Part shown: one piece after another, positions 1-7,530 of the stretch
Layout of the letters: each line of letters begins with the position of its first letter
Numbering within the stretch: the first letter of the stretch is position 1
Notes under the pieces: generated by a model
Databases searched by the model: none
Seen by the model: the letters and a program-made list of their open reading frames with translations, nothing else
What the model was told of the DNA's origin: nothing
Source of the DNA: Flavobacteriaceae bacterium
GTDB taxonomy: Bacteria > Bacteroidota > Bacteroidia > Flavobacteriales > Flavobacteriaceae
Assembly (NCBI GenBank): GCA_030625995.1
Contig: DAOUPU010000002.1
Location: 1 to 34,467, forward strand
Direction of reading: 5' to 3'
Length of the DNA: 34,467 bases
Translations under genes and position numbers: made by a program

Positions 1-164
1 CGAATAAATTGATTTACAGATTTACCGGTTGATGCTTTTACTTTTCTCCATATCTGAGACTTACTAAAACCAATTTCAGAAGCTAAATTGTCAACACCAA
101 ATTTTTCATCTTCTAAATGGTCCAGTATGGTTTGTTTAACTTTATTGATAAAAGTTTTCTCCAT
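1..164 (-). CDS. AraC-type helix-turn-helix regulator, partial (runs off the window)
   Basis: The minus strand from the ATG at 164 reads into the window edge without a stop and gives about 54 residues. They match an AraC/XylS-type HTH from its first residues: a leading helix (VKQTILDHLEDEKFGVDNLA), then the recognition unit EIGFSKSQIWRKVKASTGKS, then NQFIR. The frame is open upstream only to a TAG at 234-236 and has no other usable start, so the DNA-binding domain appears to be at the N-terminus and not at the usual C-terminal position. The rest of the protein lies outside the window, so the effector domain and target are unknown. It lies 64 bp downstream of the META gene on the same strand. 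Confidence 0.75.
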   Translation of the reverse strand, partial: MEKTFINKVKQTILDHLEDEKFGVDNLASEIGFSKSQIWRKVKASTGKSVNQFI

Positions 165-228
165 CCGGTAAGAGACATTATCTTGGAAACTAAAGTTACA
201 ATATATTTCTAATTTTACACCTCTATAT

Positions 229-1005
229 CTAATCTATATTCTTTAAAATCATAAGTGTTTTCTCTTGAAAAAAGAAGTATAGTTTACCATCTATAAAATC
301 GTAGGCTATTTTTTTATTGCTCAAAGTTTTAGAAATCTGATTGCTTATTTCAAGGTTTGGGCAGGCCATCCTTGTACCGGCTAAATTCCCAATAATAATA
401 GACCCCTTCTCATAGCGAAATCCTCCCATAATATTATTGCAGCCATCATGCCCGGAAATTCTATTTTCTATCACATTGATTTCAATATATGGCTGGCCTT
501 TTATAAATTCTATTTCTTTTAAATTTTTGTTATCAATACCCTCAATAGCCCATATGTTGTGTAATCTATAATCGGGAACGAAATTACCGCACCCATTTAG
601 TCTGATATAATTTTTCTCTTTAATTTTTTTATAGTCGATATTTACTTTATAGTCAAATATAATGTCAGACATGGTATCCGAACAATCTTGACGTTGAACT
701 TGAATAATTATTTCGTGGGTATCATTAATGGATCTGTATCGTGTAACCTCTGCATCCATAGCTTTTATTCCTTTCACAGAAGGAACAATAATAGTAAGCC
801 CATCTAGGTTTTTAAATTGAAACTCGTTTTCAAAATCCATATCTAAAGACCAAAAGGGTTCATTCCCAAGAGCATAGAAATCAATGCCTTTACTAGCCTT
901 TGTTTGAGCAATCTTATTAATATTATTATCACCAGTATTTTGAGCCATGCATTTAAAATTGATAAAAATTATTATAAAAGTGCTGAATATTAAAGTATTA
1001 TACAT
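229..1005 (-). CDS. META-domain (HslJ-like) secreted protein
   Basis: 258 residues. A hydrophobic N-terminus (residues 2-17) ends near KCMAQ and looks like a signal peptide. The Cys at 19 does not sit in a convincing lipobox, so a periplasmic or secreted form is as likely as a lipoprotein. Residues 43-60 carry the ALGNEPFW motif of the domain often found ahead of META domains. Residues about 150-255 form the META domain, with the GHDGCNNIMGGF segment and a MACPN motif typical of HslJ relatives. The biochemical role of this family is not settled; E. coli HslJ is linked to novobiocin and heat stress. The start sits 5 nt from an off-consensus TACATTCG box on the same strand (1011-1018). Confidence 0.8.
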   Translation of the reverse strand: MYNTLIFSTFIIIFINFKCMAQNTGDNNINKIAQTKASKGIDFYALGNEPFWSLDMDFENEFQFKNLDGLTIIVPSVKGIKAMDAEVTRYRSINDTHEIIIQVQRQDCSDTMSDIIFDYKVNIDYKKIKEKNYIRLNGCGNFVPDYRLHNIWAIEGIDNKNLKEIEFIKGQPYIEINVIENRISGHDGCNNIMGGFRYEKGSIIIGNLAGTRMACPNLEISNQISKTLSNKKIAYDFIDGKLYFFFQEKTLMILKNID

Positions 1006-1174
1006 GGTATCGAATGTAATAATTATTATTGACCTATAATTTAACTATAAAAATAATATAAAATGACTAACTTTAAAGCACTTCGCAATTGCTTTTAATT
1101 TTAAGTATAATTTATATTTATGTAAAAATAAAAACAATCGATAATAATTATACTTAAATTTTACGAATGTGATT

Positions 1175-1182
1175 TATTTTTG
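1175..1182 (+). promoter_or_regulatory. Bacteroidetes -7 box for the first peroxiredoxin
   Basis: TATTTTTG matches the TAnnTTTG -7 consensus and lies 35 nt before the ATG at 1218. I see no clear TTG -33 element at the usual distance. The rest of the 212-bp gap before the gene is plain AT-rich sequence. Confidence 0.5.
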
Positions 1183-1217
1183 TTGAGAAATTATTAACCT
1201 TTAATAAATTATTAATT

Positions 1218-1895
1218 ATGGAAGCACAGGAAACTACCGCAACAATTATGCCTAGAATAGGAGATAAAGCTCCTAATTTTAGAGCTAAAACGACAAAAGG
1301 AGACATCGAATTGCACGATTATGCCAAAGACAAATGGATCGTGTTATTTTCGCACCCGGCTGATTTCACTCCGGTATGTACAACAGAAATGAGTGGATTT
1401 GCCCTAAGGAAAGATGAGTTTACAGATTTAAATACTGAATTATTAGGTTTGAGCATAGACAGTATCCATGCTCATTTAGGATGGGTAAATAATGTAAGAG
1501 AAAAAACAGGGGTTTATTTTGATTTCCCAATCATTGCAGATATTGATATGAAAGTGTCAAAACTGTATGGTATGTTGCAGCCTAATGAAAGTGAGACAGC
1601 TGCTGTAAGAGCAGTGTTCTTTATAGATCCTGATAAAAAAATAAGACTGGTAATGTACTATCCTTTAAATGTAGGCAGAAATATGAATGAGATCTTAAGA
1701 GCATTAGAAGCTTTACAAACATCGGACGAATTTGGTGTTGCTATGCCCCTGGATTGGAAAAAAGGAGATAAAGTAATTATTCCACCACCAAAAAACTTGG
1801 ATGAAATGAATGAAAGGTTGGAAGATACTACTTGTGAAAGAACTGATTTTTATCTTTGTAAAAAGGATCTGATCAAAGAAGTTAGTCACAACTGA
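1218..1895 (+). CDS. Peroxiredoxin, Prx6/archaeal-thioredoxin-peroxidase type
   Basis: 225 residues, full length for the family. It reduces H2O2, alkyl hydroperoxides or peroxynitrite in the cytoplasm. The peroxidatic Cys is C54 in HPADFTPVCTTE, and the conserved Arg of RAVFFIDP is near 131. Two further Cys, C206 and C214, lie in the C-terminal tail (TTCERTDFYLC). That layout resembles the archaeal Prx6-like enzymes, where a tail Cys acts as resolving residue, so calling it strictly 1-Cys would be unsafe. It is the first of three peroxidases within 2.7 kb. A long inverted repeat follows it, and the next peroxiredoxin gene starts 150 bp downstream. Confidence 0.92.
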   Translation: MEAQETTATIMPRIGDKAPNFRAKTTKGDIELHDYAKDKWIVLFSHPADFTPVCTTEMSGFALRKDEFTDLNTELLGLSIDSIHAHLGWVNNVREKTGVYFDFPIIADIDMKVSKLYGMLQPNESETAAVRAVFFIDPDKKIRLVMYYPLNVGRNMNEILRALEALQTSDEFGVAMPLDWKKGDKVIIPPPKNLDEMNERLEDTTCERTDFYLCKKDLIKEVSHN

Positions 1896-1904
1896 TCAAA
1901 ACTT

Positions 1905-1988
1905 AGGTTGGTAAATATTTATACCATTTTAAAATAAATAAAATCTATTTCGATATAAAAATTTAGAATGAAAATATTTACCAATCCT
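1905..1988. repeat. Long inverted repeat between two peroxiredoxin genes
   Basis: The arm TTGGTAAATATTT (1908-1920) is perfectly complementary to AAATATTTACCAA (1972-1984). The pairing extends past a one-base bulge by AGG (1905-1907) with CCT (1986-1988). The loop is 51 nt, and ACTTTTT follows the right arm. It could be a loose terminator for the upstream gene, or a pair of operator half-sites controlling the downstream peroxiredoxin. Sequence alone does not decide. Confidence 0.55.
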
Positions 1989-2045
1989 ACTTTTTATGGT
2001 TATTTTTACAGAAGTGAATAGTAATAATCAATAAAATAATTAGAT

Positions 2046-2684
2046 ATGTCATTAGTAGGTAGTAAATTCCCGAATTTAGAAGTAGATGCAATGAACGATA
2101 TGGGAGACACTTTTAAAGTGAACGTTCTTGAGGAAGCAAGAAAAAATAATAAAAAAGTAGTTTTATTCTGGTATCCAAAAGACTTCACATATGTGTGTCC
2201 GACAGAGATCTTCGCTTTCCAAGCAGCACTTAAGGATTTTGAAGAAAAGAACACAATAGTAATTGGAGCATCCTGTGATACCCCTGAAGTACATTTTGCA
2301 TGGTTAAATACTCCCAAAGATAATGGAGGTATCGAAGGTGTTACCTTCCCATTGTTGGCTGATACGAATAGAAACTTATCGGATCAATTGGGTATTTTAC
2401 AAACAGGTGAACAGCATTATGATGAAGAGATGGATACTTTAACTATGGAAGGTCCTTATGTTACATGGAGAGCTACTTATTTGATTGATGAAGAAGGGAC
2501 AATATTTCACGAAAGTGTAAATGTTGAACCGGTGGGAAGAAATATTGCGGAATACTTAAGAATGGTTGATGCCTATACACATTTTCAAAAAAATGGTGAG
2601 GTTTGTCCGGCAAACTGGGAAGAAGGGAAAGATGCATTGAGAGAAAACAGAGATAGTGTAGCTGATTATTTGAGCACACACTAA
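2046..2684 (+). CDS. Typical 2-Cys peroxiredoxin (AhpC/Prx1 type)
   Basis: 212 residues. The peroxidatic Cys is C51 in FWYPKDFTYVCPTEIF, and the resolving Cys is C187 in GEVCPANW, the hallmark of a dimeric typical 2-Cys enzyme. A GGIEG stretch near 94-98 resembles the GGxG of over-oxidation-sensitive forms, but the C-terminus (ADYLSTH) lacks the partner YF motif. A thioredoxin gene 58 bp downstream on the same strand is the natural electron donor. No AhpF reductase gene is adjacent. The start is the first in-frame ATG. Confidence 0.93.
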   Translation: MSLVGSKFPNLEVDAMNDMGDTFKVNVLEEARKNNKKVVLFWYPKDFTYVCPTEIFAFQAALKDFEEKNTIVIGASCDTPEVHFAWLNTPKDNGGIEGVTFPLLADTNRNLSDQLGILQTGEQHYDEEMDTLTMEGPYVTWRATYLIDEEGTIFHESVNVEPVGRNIAEYLRMVDAYTHFQKNGEVCPANWEEGKDALRENRDSVADYLSTH

Positions 2685-2742
2685 CACAAGGATTTTAACT
2701 AGGTTCAAAAGATATCATTAGGAACTTGAAATATTACAAATT

Positions 2743-3051
2743 ATGATGACAGAATTGCAAGAGGATAATTTAGCAGATATTATTGCAAATAATCCGAAAG
2801 TAATGGTTCAATATATGGCAACCTGGTGTGGGAATTGCAGAATAATGAAACCAAAATTTAAAAAATTGGCATCAGAAAATGAAGGTGTCCCTTTTGTTTT
2901 GGTGGATGCTGAAAAATTTCCAGAGTCGAGAAAATTGGCAATGGTTGACAATTTGCCAACGTTCGCTGGATTTGCCAACGGAGCGAAAGTGAACCAGGTT
3001 CAGACAAATAAGTTTGATGTCTTGAAAGAACTAGTAAATGGAGTTGTTTAA
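2743..3051 (+). CDS. Thioredoxin-family protein with CGNC active site
   Basis: 102 residues, a single thioredoxin fold with no signal peptide. The active site is WCGNC (C29, C32) in place of WCGPC, and the cis-proline loop is NLPTF. An Asn in place of the active-site Pro should shift the redox potential relative to standard thioredoxin. It lies between the 2-Cys peroxiredoxin and a DUF6952-like gene, in an apparent three-gene unit ended by the terminator at 3353-3390. I infer that it recycles the neighbouring peroxiredoxin. The start is MMTEL; the second Met is equally possible. Confidence 0.88.
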   Translation: MMTELQEDNLADIIANNPKVMVQYMATWCGNCRIMKPKFKKLASENEGVPFVLVDAEKFPESRKLAMVDNLPTFAGFANGAKVNQVQTNKFDVLKELVNGVV

Positions 3052-3073
3052 TAACTTCTAAATCCTTTTTGTT

Positions 3074-3331
3074 ATGAAGTTACCAATCATAAAACATCTT
3101 ACCACTTTCATCGAGAATAATGACGAAGATTATTTAGTAGAAGCTATTGAGGTTTTGGAAGATCTCACTGAAGTTTCTTCTTTAAAAGATGAGGAATTAG
3201 ATGTAATTGGAGAATTGATTTCAAATATGTATGGTGCTCTCGAGGTAAATACCGCTATAAAAAATGGCACTCCAAAGAAAGAAGCATTAAATGGTTTTAT
3301 GAAAAGAGTTTTAGGTTCTATAGATCAATAG
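3074..3331 (+). CDS. Small acidic DUF6952-like protein
   Basis: 85 residues, acidic in the middle, predicted helical, with no Cys, no signal peptide and no membrane segment. I recognise it from memory as the flavobacterial family labelled DUF6952, whose members begin with MKLPxIKHL and contain DEELDVIGELISNMYGA and TPKKEALN. The function is unknown. It starts 22 bp after the thioredoxin stop and is the last gene before a terminator, so it is probably co-expressed with peroxiredoxin and thioredoxin. A partner role in that peroxidase system is inference from position only. Confidence 0.75.
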   Translation: MKLPIIKHLTTFIENNDEDYLVEAIEVLEDLTEVSSLKDEELDVIGELISNMYGALEVNTAIKNGTPKKEALNGFMKRVLGSIDQ

Positions 3332-3352
3332 AGGAAAAATATATATTTAGTA

Positions 3353-3390
3353 AAACTCTTCCTATTAATTTATGGAGAGTTTTTCTTTTT
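3353..3390 (+). terminator. Intrinsic terminator of the peroxiredoxin-thioredoxin unit
   Basis: AAACTCTTCC (3353-3362) pairs with GGAGAGTTT (3374-3382), giving nine pairs with one bulged T and an 11-nt loop. A TTTTCTTTTT tract follows. It ends the transcript 22 bp after the DUF6952-like gene. Confidence 0.8.
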
Positions 3391-3393
3391 ATG

Positions 3394-3401
3394 TAACTTT
3401 G
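3394..3401 (+). promoter_or_regulatory. -7 box of tpx-dgkA
   Basis: TAACTTTG is a full TAnnTTTG match. It lies directly after the preceding terminator and 32 nt before the tpx ATG, so tpx begins a new transcription unit. Confidence 0.7.
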
Positions 3402-3433
3402 AACTTAAATTAAAAACTTAATAAAATCTTATC

Positions 3434-3934
3434 ATGGCAAATATAACTTTAAAAGGAAACCCGGTAAAAACAGTTGGAAAATTACCTAAAGTAGGAAAAA
3501 AGGCACCAAAATTTAAATTGGTTAAGAGCGATTTATCGGTGGCAAAACTATCGGACTACAAAGGAACGAGATTAATTTTGAATATAACCCCAAGTATAGA
3601 TACAGGAGTTTGTGCAAATTCGGTTAGAGAATTTAATAAATTAGCAACAAGTTTAGAGAATACTAAAGTCTTATATATTTCAAAGGATTTACCTTTTGCT
3701 CAATCCCGTTTTTGTGGAGCAGAGGGTATTGAAAACGTTGAAACCTTATCAGATTATGTAAAAGGGAAATTTGGAAGAAAGTATGGTGTTACGATTAAAT
3801 CAGGACCTATGAGAGGATTGTTATCCAGGTCAATTGTGGTTATTGATGAAGATGGTAAGGTTATTTATACAGAGCAAGTGGAGGAAACGGTGAATGAACC
3901 AAATTATACTGCAGCAATTGATGCTTTAAATTAA
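3434..3934 (+). CDS. tpx: Thiol peroxidase Tpx (atypical 2-Cys peroxiredoxin)
   Basis: 166 residues, the usual length. It reduces lipid and alkyl hydroperoxides with thioredoxin as donor. The peroxidatic Cys is C60 in the signature SIDTGVC, and the resolving Cys is C94 in FAQSRFCGAEG; these match C61 and C95 of E. coli Tpx. The conserved Arg lies in the RSIVVIDEDG segment near 136. This is the third peroxiredoxin class in the cluster. It has its own promoter and is followed after 2 nt by dgkA, which suggests translational coupling. Confidence 0.96.
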   Translation: MANITLKGNPVKTVGKLPKVGKKAPKFKLVKSDLSVAKLSDYKGTRLILNITPSIDTGVCANSVREFNKLATSLENTKVLYISKDLPFAQSRFCGAEGIENVETLSDYVKGKFGRKYGVTIKSGPMRGLLSRSIVVIDEDGKVIYTEQVEETVNEPNYTAAIDALN

Positions 3935-3936
3935 TA

Positions 3937-4314
3937 ATGAAAGACCCGAACGATAGTTTTATTAGAGGAAGGGTTAGAAGTTTTAAATATGCATTTAAAG
4001 GTTTTTGGCTACTCATAAAAACTGAAGCAAGTATCAAAGTTCAATTGGTATTGGGTATTTTAGTTACTGTTTTAGGATGGGTAATGGATTTATCTTCTGT
4101 GGAATGGCTATTTCAAATTTTAGCAATTGCCCTGGTTTTAACTACCGAATCTTTAAATACCGCTATTGAGAAATTATGTGATTTTGTAAATCCAAATTAT
4201 AATGAACGAATTGGATTTATCAAAGATATAGCAGCAGGGGCCGTTACTTTTGCGGCCTTATTTGGTATCATTATCGGCTTGATTATTTATCTGCCAAAAT
4301 TTCTGAACATTTAG
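3937..4314 (+). CDS. dgkA: Diacylglycerol kinase family (DgkA / undecaprenol kinase)
   Basis: 125 residues, an inner-membrane lipid kinase. An amphipathic start (RGRVRSFKYAFKGFWLLIKTEAS) precedes three membrane helices. The family signature ESLNTAIEKLCDFV and the KDIAAGAVTFAA helix are intact. It phosphorylates diacylglycerol or, as in Gram-positive relatives, undecaprenol; the sequence does not separate the two. The ATG lies 2 nt after the tpx stop, so the two form one unit, ended by the hairpin at 4331-4363. Confidence 0.92.
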   Translation: MKDPNDSFIRGRVRSFKYAFKGFWLLIKTEASIKVQLVLGILVTVLGWVMDLSSVEWLFQILAIALVLTTESLNTAIEKLCDFVNPNYNERIGFIKDIAAGAVTFAALFGIIIGLIIYLPKFLNI

Positions 4315-4330
4315 TTTAAAACATATAAAG

Positions 4331-4363
4331 TCAAGACTTAACTAATTGTAAGGCCTTGATTTT
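4331..4363 (+). terminator. Probable terminator after dgkA
   Basis: TCAAG-A-CTTA (4331-4340) pairs with TAAG-GC-CTTGA (4349-4359) across an 8-nt loop and a small internal loop, followed by four T. It is weaker than the terminator at 3353-3390. Confidence 0.5.
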
Positions 4364-4434
4364 CAAAATTAAAACTGCTTTAATTAATTAATTTTACATA
4401 CCGGAATCTTAACAATAAACCAAAAATAATTATG

Positions 4435-4442
4435 TATTTTTG
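4435..4442 (+). promoter_or_regulatory. -7 box abutting the ftsK start
   Basis: TATTTTTG matches TAnnTTTG and ends only 6 nt before the ATG at 4449. Transcription would begin at or next to the start codon, giving a leaderless or nearly leaderless message. This also argues against the in-frame TTG at 4440, which lies inside the box. Confidence 0.55.
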
Positions 4443-4448
4443 TGGCTT

Positions 4449-6842
4449 ATGGCAAAAAAGAAAAAGACTATTTCCCGAAAAGGAGGATCTAAGAAAAAGA
4501 CAAATCGTATAGTTTCATTTTTTAAAAGCAGTCAAACTCATCTGTTTTTTGGTGTCTTCATTTTTTCAAGTGCCATATTTTTATTTGTTTCTTTCTATTC
4601 ATTTTTTATGCACTGGAAAGAAGACCAAAGTCAGTTGAATGACTTTGCTAATAAATCAATATATACCAAAAATTTGTTTGGGAAATTCGGAGCGCATATC
4701 AGCGATTTTTTAATTTATGATGGCTTTGGAGTTGCCATGTTTATTTTTCCAATATTATTATTCTTCACCGGATTATATGCTATTTTGAACATCCCATTAA
4801 GAAAGCTTCAAAAATTATGGTTTATGGGGATATTGACGATGATTTGGGCGGCATTGTTATTTGGTTACCTGGAGTTAGAGAATTCGTTGTTGGCCGGAAC
4901 TATAGGGTATGAACTAAATGATTATTTACAGATATACATTGGTAAGATCGGTGTATTTTTCCTATTACTTATAAGCTTTTTAGTTTATATCATATCAAAA
5001 TTTAAAATAACTCCTGAAAAGATAAAAAATTTATTTCCTAAGCCAAAAAAGAAAAAGAATATTGATTTGAAAGGTGATATAATAGAGGAAGGATATATCA
5101 CAGAAACAATTCAAGAAAATAAAAGGCAGGAACTTGAACTTAGTCTTGAAACCGAAGTTAATAATGAAGAGGAGAAGGTCTTGGTCGAGGAAGCATTTAT
5201 TGTGCCGAAAGAAGAAGAAAAAAGACCTATTGATGAAGAGAAAGAGATTGAAGATATTGAAGTTCTTGTTGAGAAACCTGTATTTGAAGAACATACTGTT
5301 GAGAACTTGTCCGATAAATTAATAAAGGATTTTGGCGAATTTGATCCGAAGTTGGAATTGGGCACCTATAAGTTCCCTAAACTCAATTTATTGAAAGATT
5401 ATACCAATGAAAATATTATTATCAATAAGGAAGAACTCGAAAATAACAAGAATAAAATTGTTGAGACATTACATAATTATAAAATTGGAATTACTAGCAT
5501 AAAAGCAACGATCGGACCTACGGTTACCTTATATGAAATAGTTCCCTATGCCGGAGTTAGGATATCAAAGATTAAAAATCTAGAAGATGATATCGCTCTC
5601 TCTCTGGCCGCATTAGGAATTCGAATTATTGCCCCTATTCCGGGTAAGGGAACAATAGGAATTGAAGTTCCAAATAAAAAACCTTCTGTGGTCTCTATGA
5701 AATCGGTGCTGTCATCGCAAAAATTTCAAGATTCTAAATTTGATTTACCAATAGCTCTTGGGAAAACTATTTCGAACGAAACTTTTGTTATTGATTTGGT
5801 AAAAATGCCACATTTACTAATGGCAGGTGCTACCGGACAAGGAAAATCAGTTGGACTTAATGCAGTTTTAGCATCCCTGCTTTATAAAAAACACCCTGCT
5901 GAAATTAAGTTTGTTCTGATAGATCCAAAAAAAGTAGAACTTACCCTTTTTAATAAGATTGAACGACATTATTTGGCTAAATTACCCGATGCTGAAGAAG
6001 CAATTATAACAGATACTACCCAGGTAATCAATACTTTAAATTCTCTATGTATTGAAATGGATGATCGTTATAATTTATTGAAGGCCGCGTTCGTCAGAAA
6101 CATAAAGGAATACAATGCAAAATTCAAAGCTAGAAAGTTAAATCCTGAGAATGGGCACAAATTTTTGCCTTATATAGTTTTGGTCATTGATGAGTTTGCT
6201 GATTTGATTATGACAGCAGGAAAGGAAATCGAAACACCAATAGCGCGTTTGGCACAGTTGGCCAGAGCTATTGGAATACATTTAATTGTAGCAACACAAC
6301 GCCCATCAGTAAATGTAATAACGGGAATTATTAAAGCTAATTTCCCTGTTAGAATAGCCTTTAGAGTTACTTCCAAGATTGATTCGCGGACAATACTTGA
6401 TTATCAAGGCGCCGACCAATTAATTGGTAAAGGGGATATGTTAATTTCAACAGGTAGTGAAATGACAAGGTTGCAATGCGCATTTATAGATACACCGGAA
6501 GTTGAACAACTAACAGACTATATTGGATCTCAAAGGGCTTACGCAAGTGCATATATGTTGCCCGAATTTATTGGGGAAGAAAGTGGTACGAGTATTGCAG
6601 TGGAAATAAAGGACAGAGATAAATTGTTTGAAGAAGCTGCAAATTTAGTGGTTGCCGCCCAACAGGGATCTGCCTCATTGCTACAGAGAAAATTAAAATT
6701 AGGATACAATAGGGCAGGTAGGATAATAGATCAATTGGAAGCTGCCAATATTGTTGGACCCTTTGAAGGAAGTAAGGCAAGGCAGGTTTTAGTACATGAT
6801 GTTCTAGCATTAAGACAATTATTAGACAATGAAAAATTATAG
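4449..6842 (+). CDS. ftsK: DNA translocase FtsK/SpoIIIE
   Basis: 797 residues from the ATG at 4449. It pumps chromosomal DNA through the closing septum and promotes dimer resolution. A Lys-rich N-terminus precedes four membrane helices (within about 25-190). A charged Glu/Lys-rich linker (about 190-300) leads to the alpha-beta motor. Walker A is GATGQGKS at 460-467, Walker B is IVLVIDEF, and the family motif TQRPSVNVITG is present. The C-terminal gamma winged helix (about 720-795) contains GYNRAGRIIDQLE and should read the orienting KOPS-like sites. The linker is short compared with E. coli FtsK, as is usual in Bacteroidetes. The stop lies 4 nt before the LolA-like start. Confidence 0.96.
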   Translation: MAKKKKTISRKGGSKKKTNRIVSFFKSSQTHLFFGVFIFSSAIFLFVSFYSFFMHWKEDQSQLNDFANKSIYTKNLFGKFGAHISDFLIYDGFGVAMFIFPILLFFTGLYAILNIPLRKLQKLWFMGILTMIWAALLFGYLELENSLLAGTIGYELNDYLQIYIGKIGVFFLLLISFLVYIISKFKITPEKIKNLFPKPKKKKNIDLKGDIIEEGYITETIQENKRQELELSLETEVNNEEEKVLVEEAFIVPKEEEKRPIDEEKEIEDIEVLVEKPVFEEHTVENLSDKLIKDFGEFDPKLELGTYKFPKLNLLKDYTNENIIINKEELENNKNKIVETLHNYKIGITSIKATIGPTVTLYEIVPYAGVRISKIKNLEDDIALSLAALGIRIIAPIPGKGTIGIEVPNKKPSVVSMKSVLSSQKFQDSKFDLPIALGKTISNETFVIDLVKMPHLLMAGATGQGKSVGLNAVLASLLYKKHPAEIKFVLIDPKKVELTLFNKIERHYLAKLPDAEEAIITDTTQVINTLNSLCIEMDDRYNLLKAAFVRNIKEYNAKFKARKLNPENGHKFLPYIVLVIDEFADLIMTAGKEIETPIARLAQLARAIGIHLIVATQRPSVNVITGIIKANFPVRIAFRVTSKIDSRTILDYQGADQLIGKGDMLISTGSEMTRLQCAFIDTPEVEQLTDYIGSQRAYASAYMLPEFIGEESGTSIAVEIKDRDKLFEEAANLVVAAQQGSASLLQRKLKLGYNRAGRIIDQLEAANIVGPFEGSKARQVLVHDVLALRQLLDNEKL

Positions 6843-6846
6843 AATA

Positions 6847-7491
6847 ATGAAATATATCTCATTTATTACCTTAACATTAATTACTTTTTTCACAGCATTT
6901 TCTCAAAATGGTGGGGATGCGAAAAAGTTACTGGAAGATGTTTCTTCTAAGATGAAATCCTATGACAATATTTATATTGCTTTTGATTATATACTTGAGA
7001 ATAAGGAGGCAGATGTAGAGCAGGTATTTGAGGGAGATGTAATCTTACAGGGTGAGAATTATGTTGTTAATCTATTCGACACAACAATTATTTTTGATGG
7101 AGAATTTTCGTATACAATAGTCCCTGAAAATGAGGAGGTTAATATTGCAAGGTCAGATGGAGAAAACAAGGAAACTATTTCCCCATCGAGTTTATTGACA
7201 TTTTATCAACATGGATATACTTTTTCCTCGGGGGAGAAGAAAAATATTAATGGAAATCAAATTCAATTTGTTGAATTAGTTCCAATAGATACTGACTCTG
7301 ATGTAATTTCTGTGGAAGTTGGGATAGATGCAAAAAAATTTCATATTTATAGCGTTAGAGAAATTGGAAATAACGAAACACATACAATTATCACAGTTAA
7401 AGAGTTGAGAACTAATCAAAAATTAGAACAGGGAACATTTACTTTTGAAGAAGAAAAGTACAAGGATGATGGTTATATCATCAACCGATGA
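6847..7491 (+). CDS. lolA: LolA-like outer-membrane lipoprotein carrier
   Basis: 214 residues from the ATG at 6847; an ATG at 6829 would overlap ftsK and push a polar stretch ahead of the signal peptide. Residues 1-20 (MKYISFITLTLITFFTAFSQ) form a cleavable signal peptide, so the protein is periplasmic. The body matches the LolA/DUF4292-type half-barrel, with KKLLEDVSSKMKSYDNIYIAF near the start, then alternating beta strands and FDGEFSYTIVPENEEV. It should ferry lipoproteins to the outer membrane. The placement between ftsK and an LptF/G permease is common in flavobacteria. Sequence conservation within LolA is low, so the exact cargo is inferred. Confidence 0.82.
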   Translation: MKYISFITLTLITFFTAFSQNGGDAKKLLEDVSSKMKSYDNIYIAFDYILENKEADVEQVFEGDVILQGENYVVNLFDTTIIFDGEFSYTIVPENEEVNIARSDGENKETISPSSLLTFYQHGYTFSSGEKKNINGNQIQFVELVPIDTDSDVISVEVGIDAKKFHIYSVREIGNNETHTIITVKELRTNQKLEQGTFTFEEEKYKDDGYIINR

Positions 7492-7530
7492 TGGATCTCT
7501 TATTGAATAATTTCCATCGATGAATATTTC

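Noticed and set aside
229-1005. META-domain protein as a lipoprotein via Cys 19
   Set aside because: The residues before the Cys (INFK) do not form a lipobox; a cleavable signal peptide is the safer reading.
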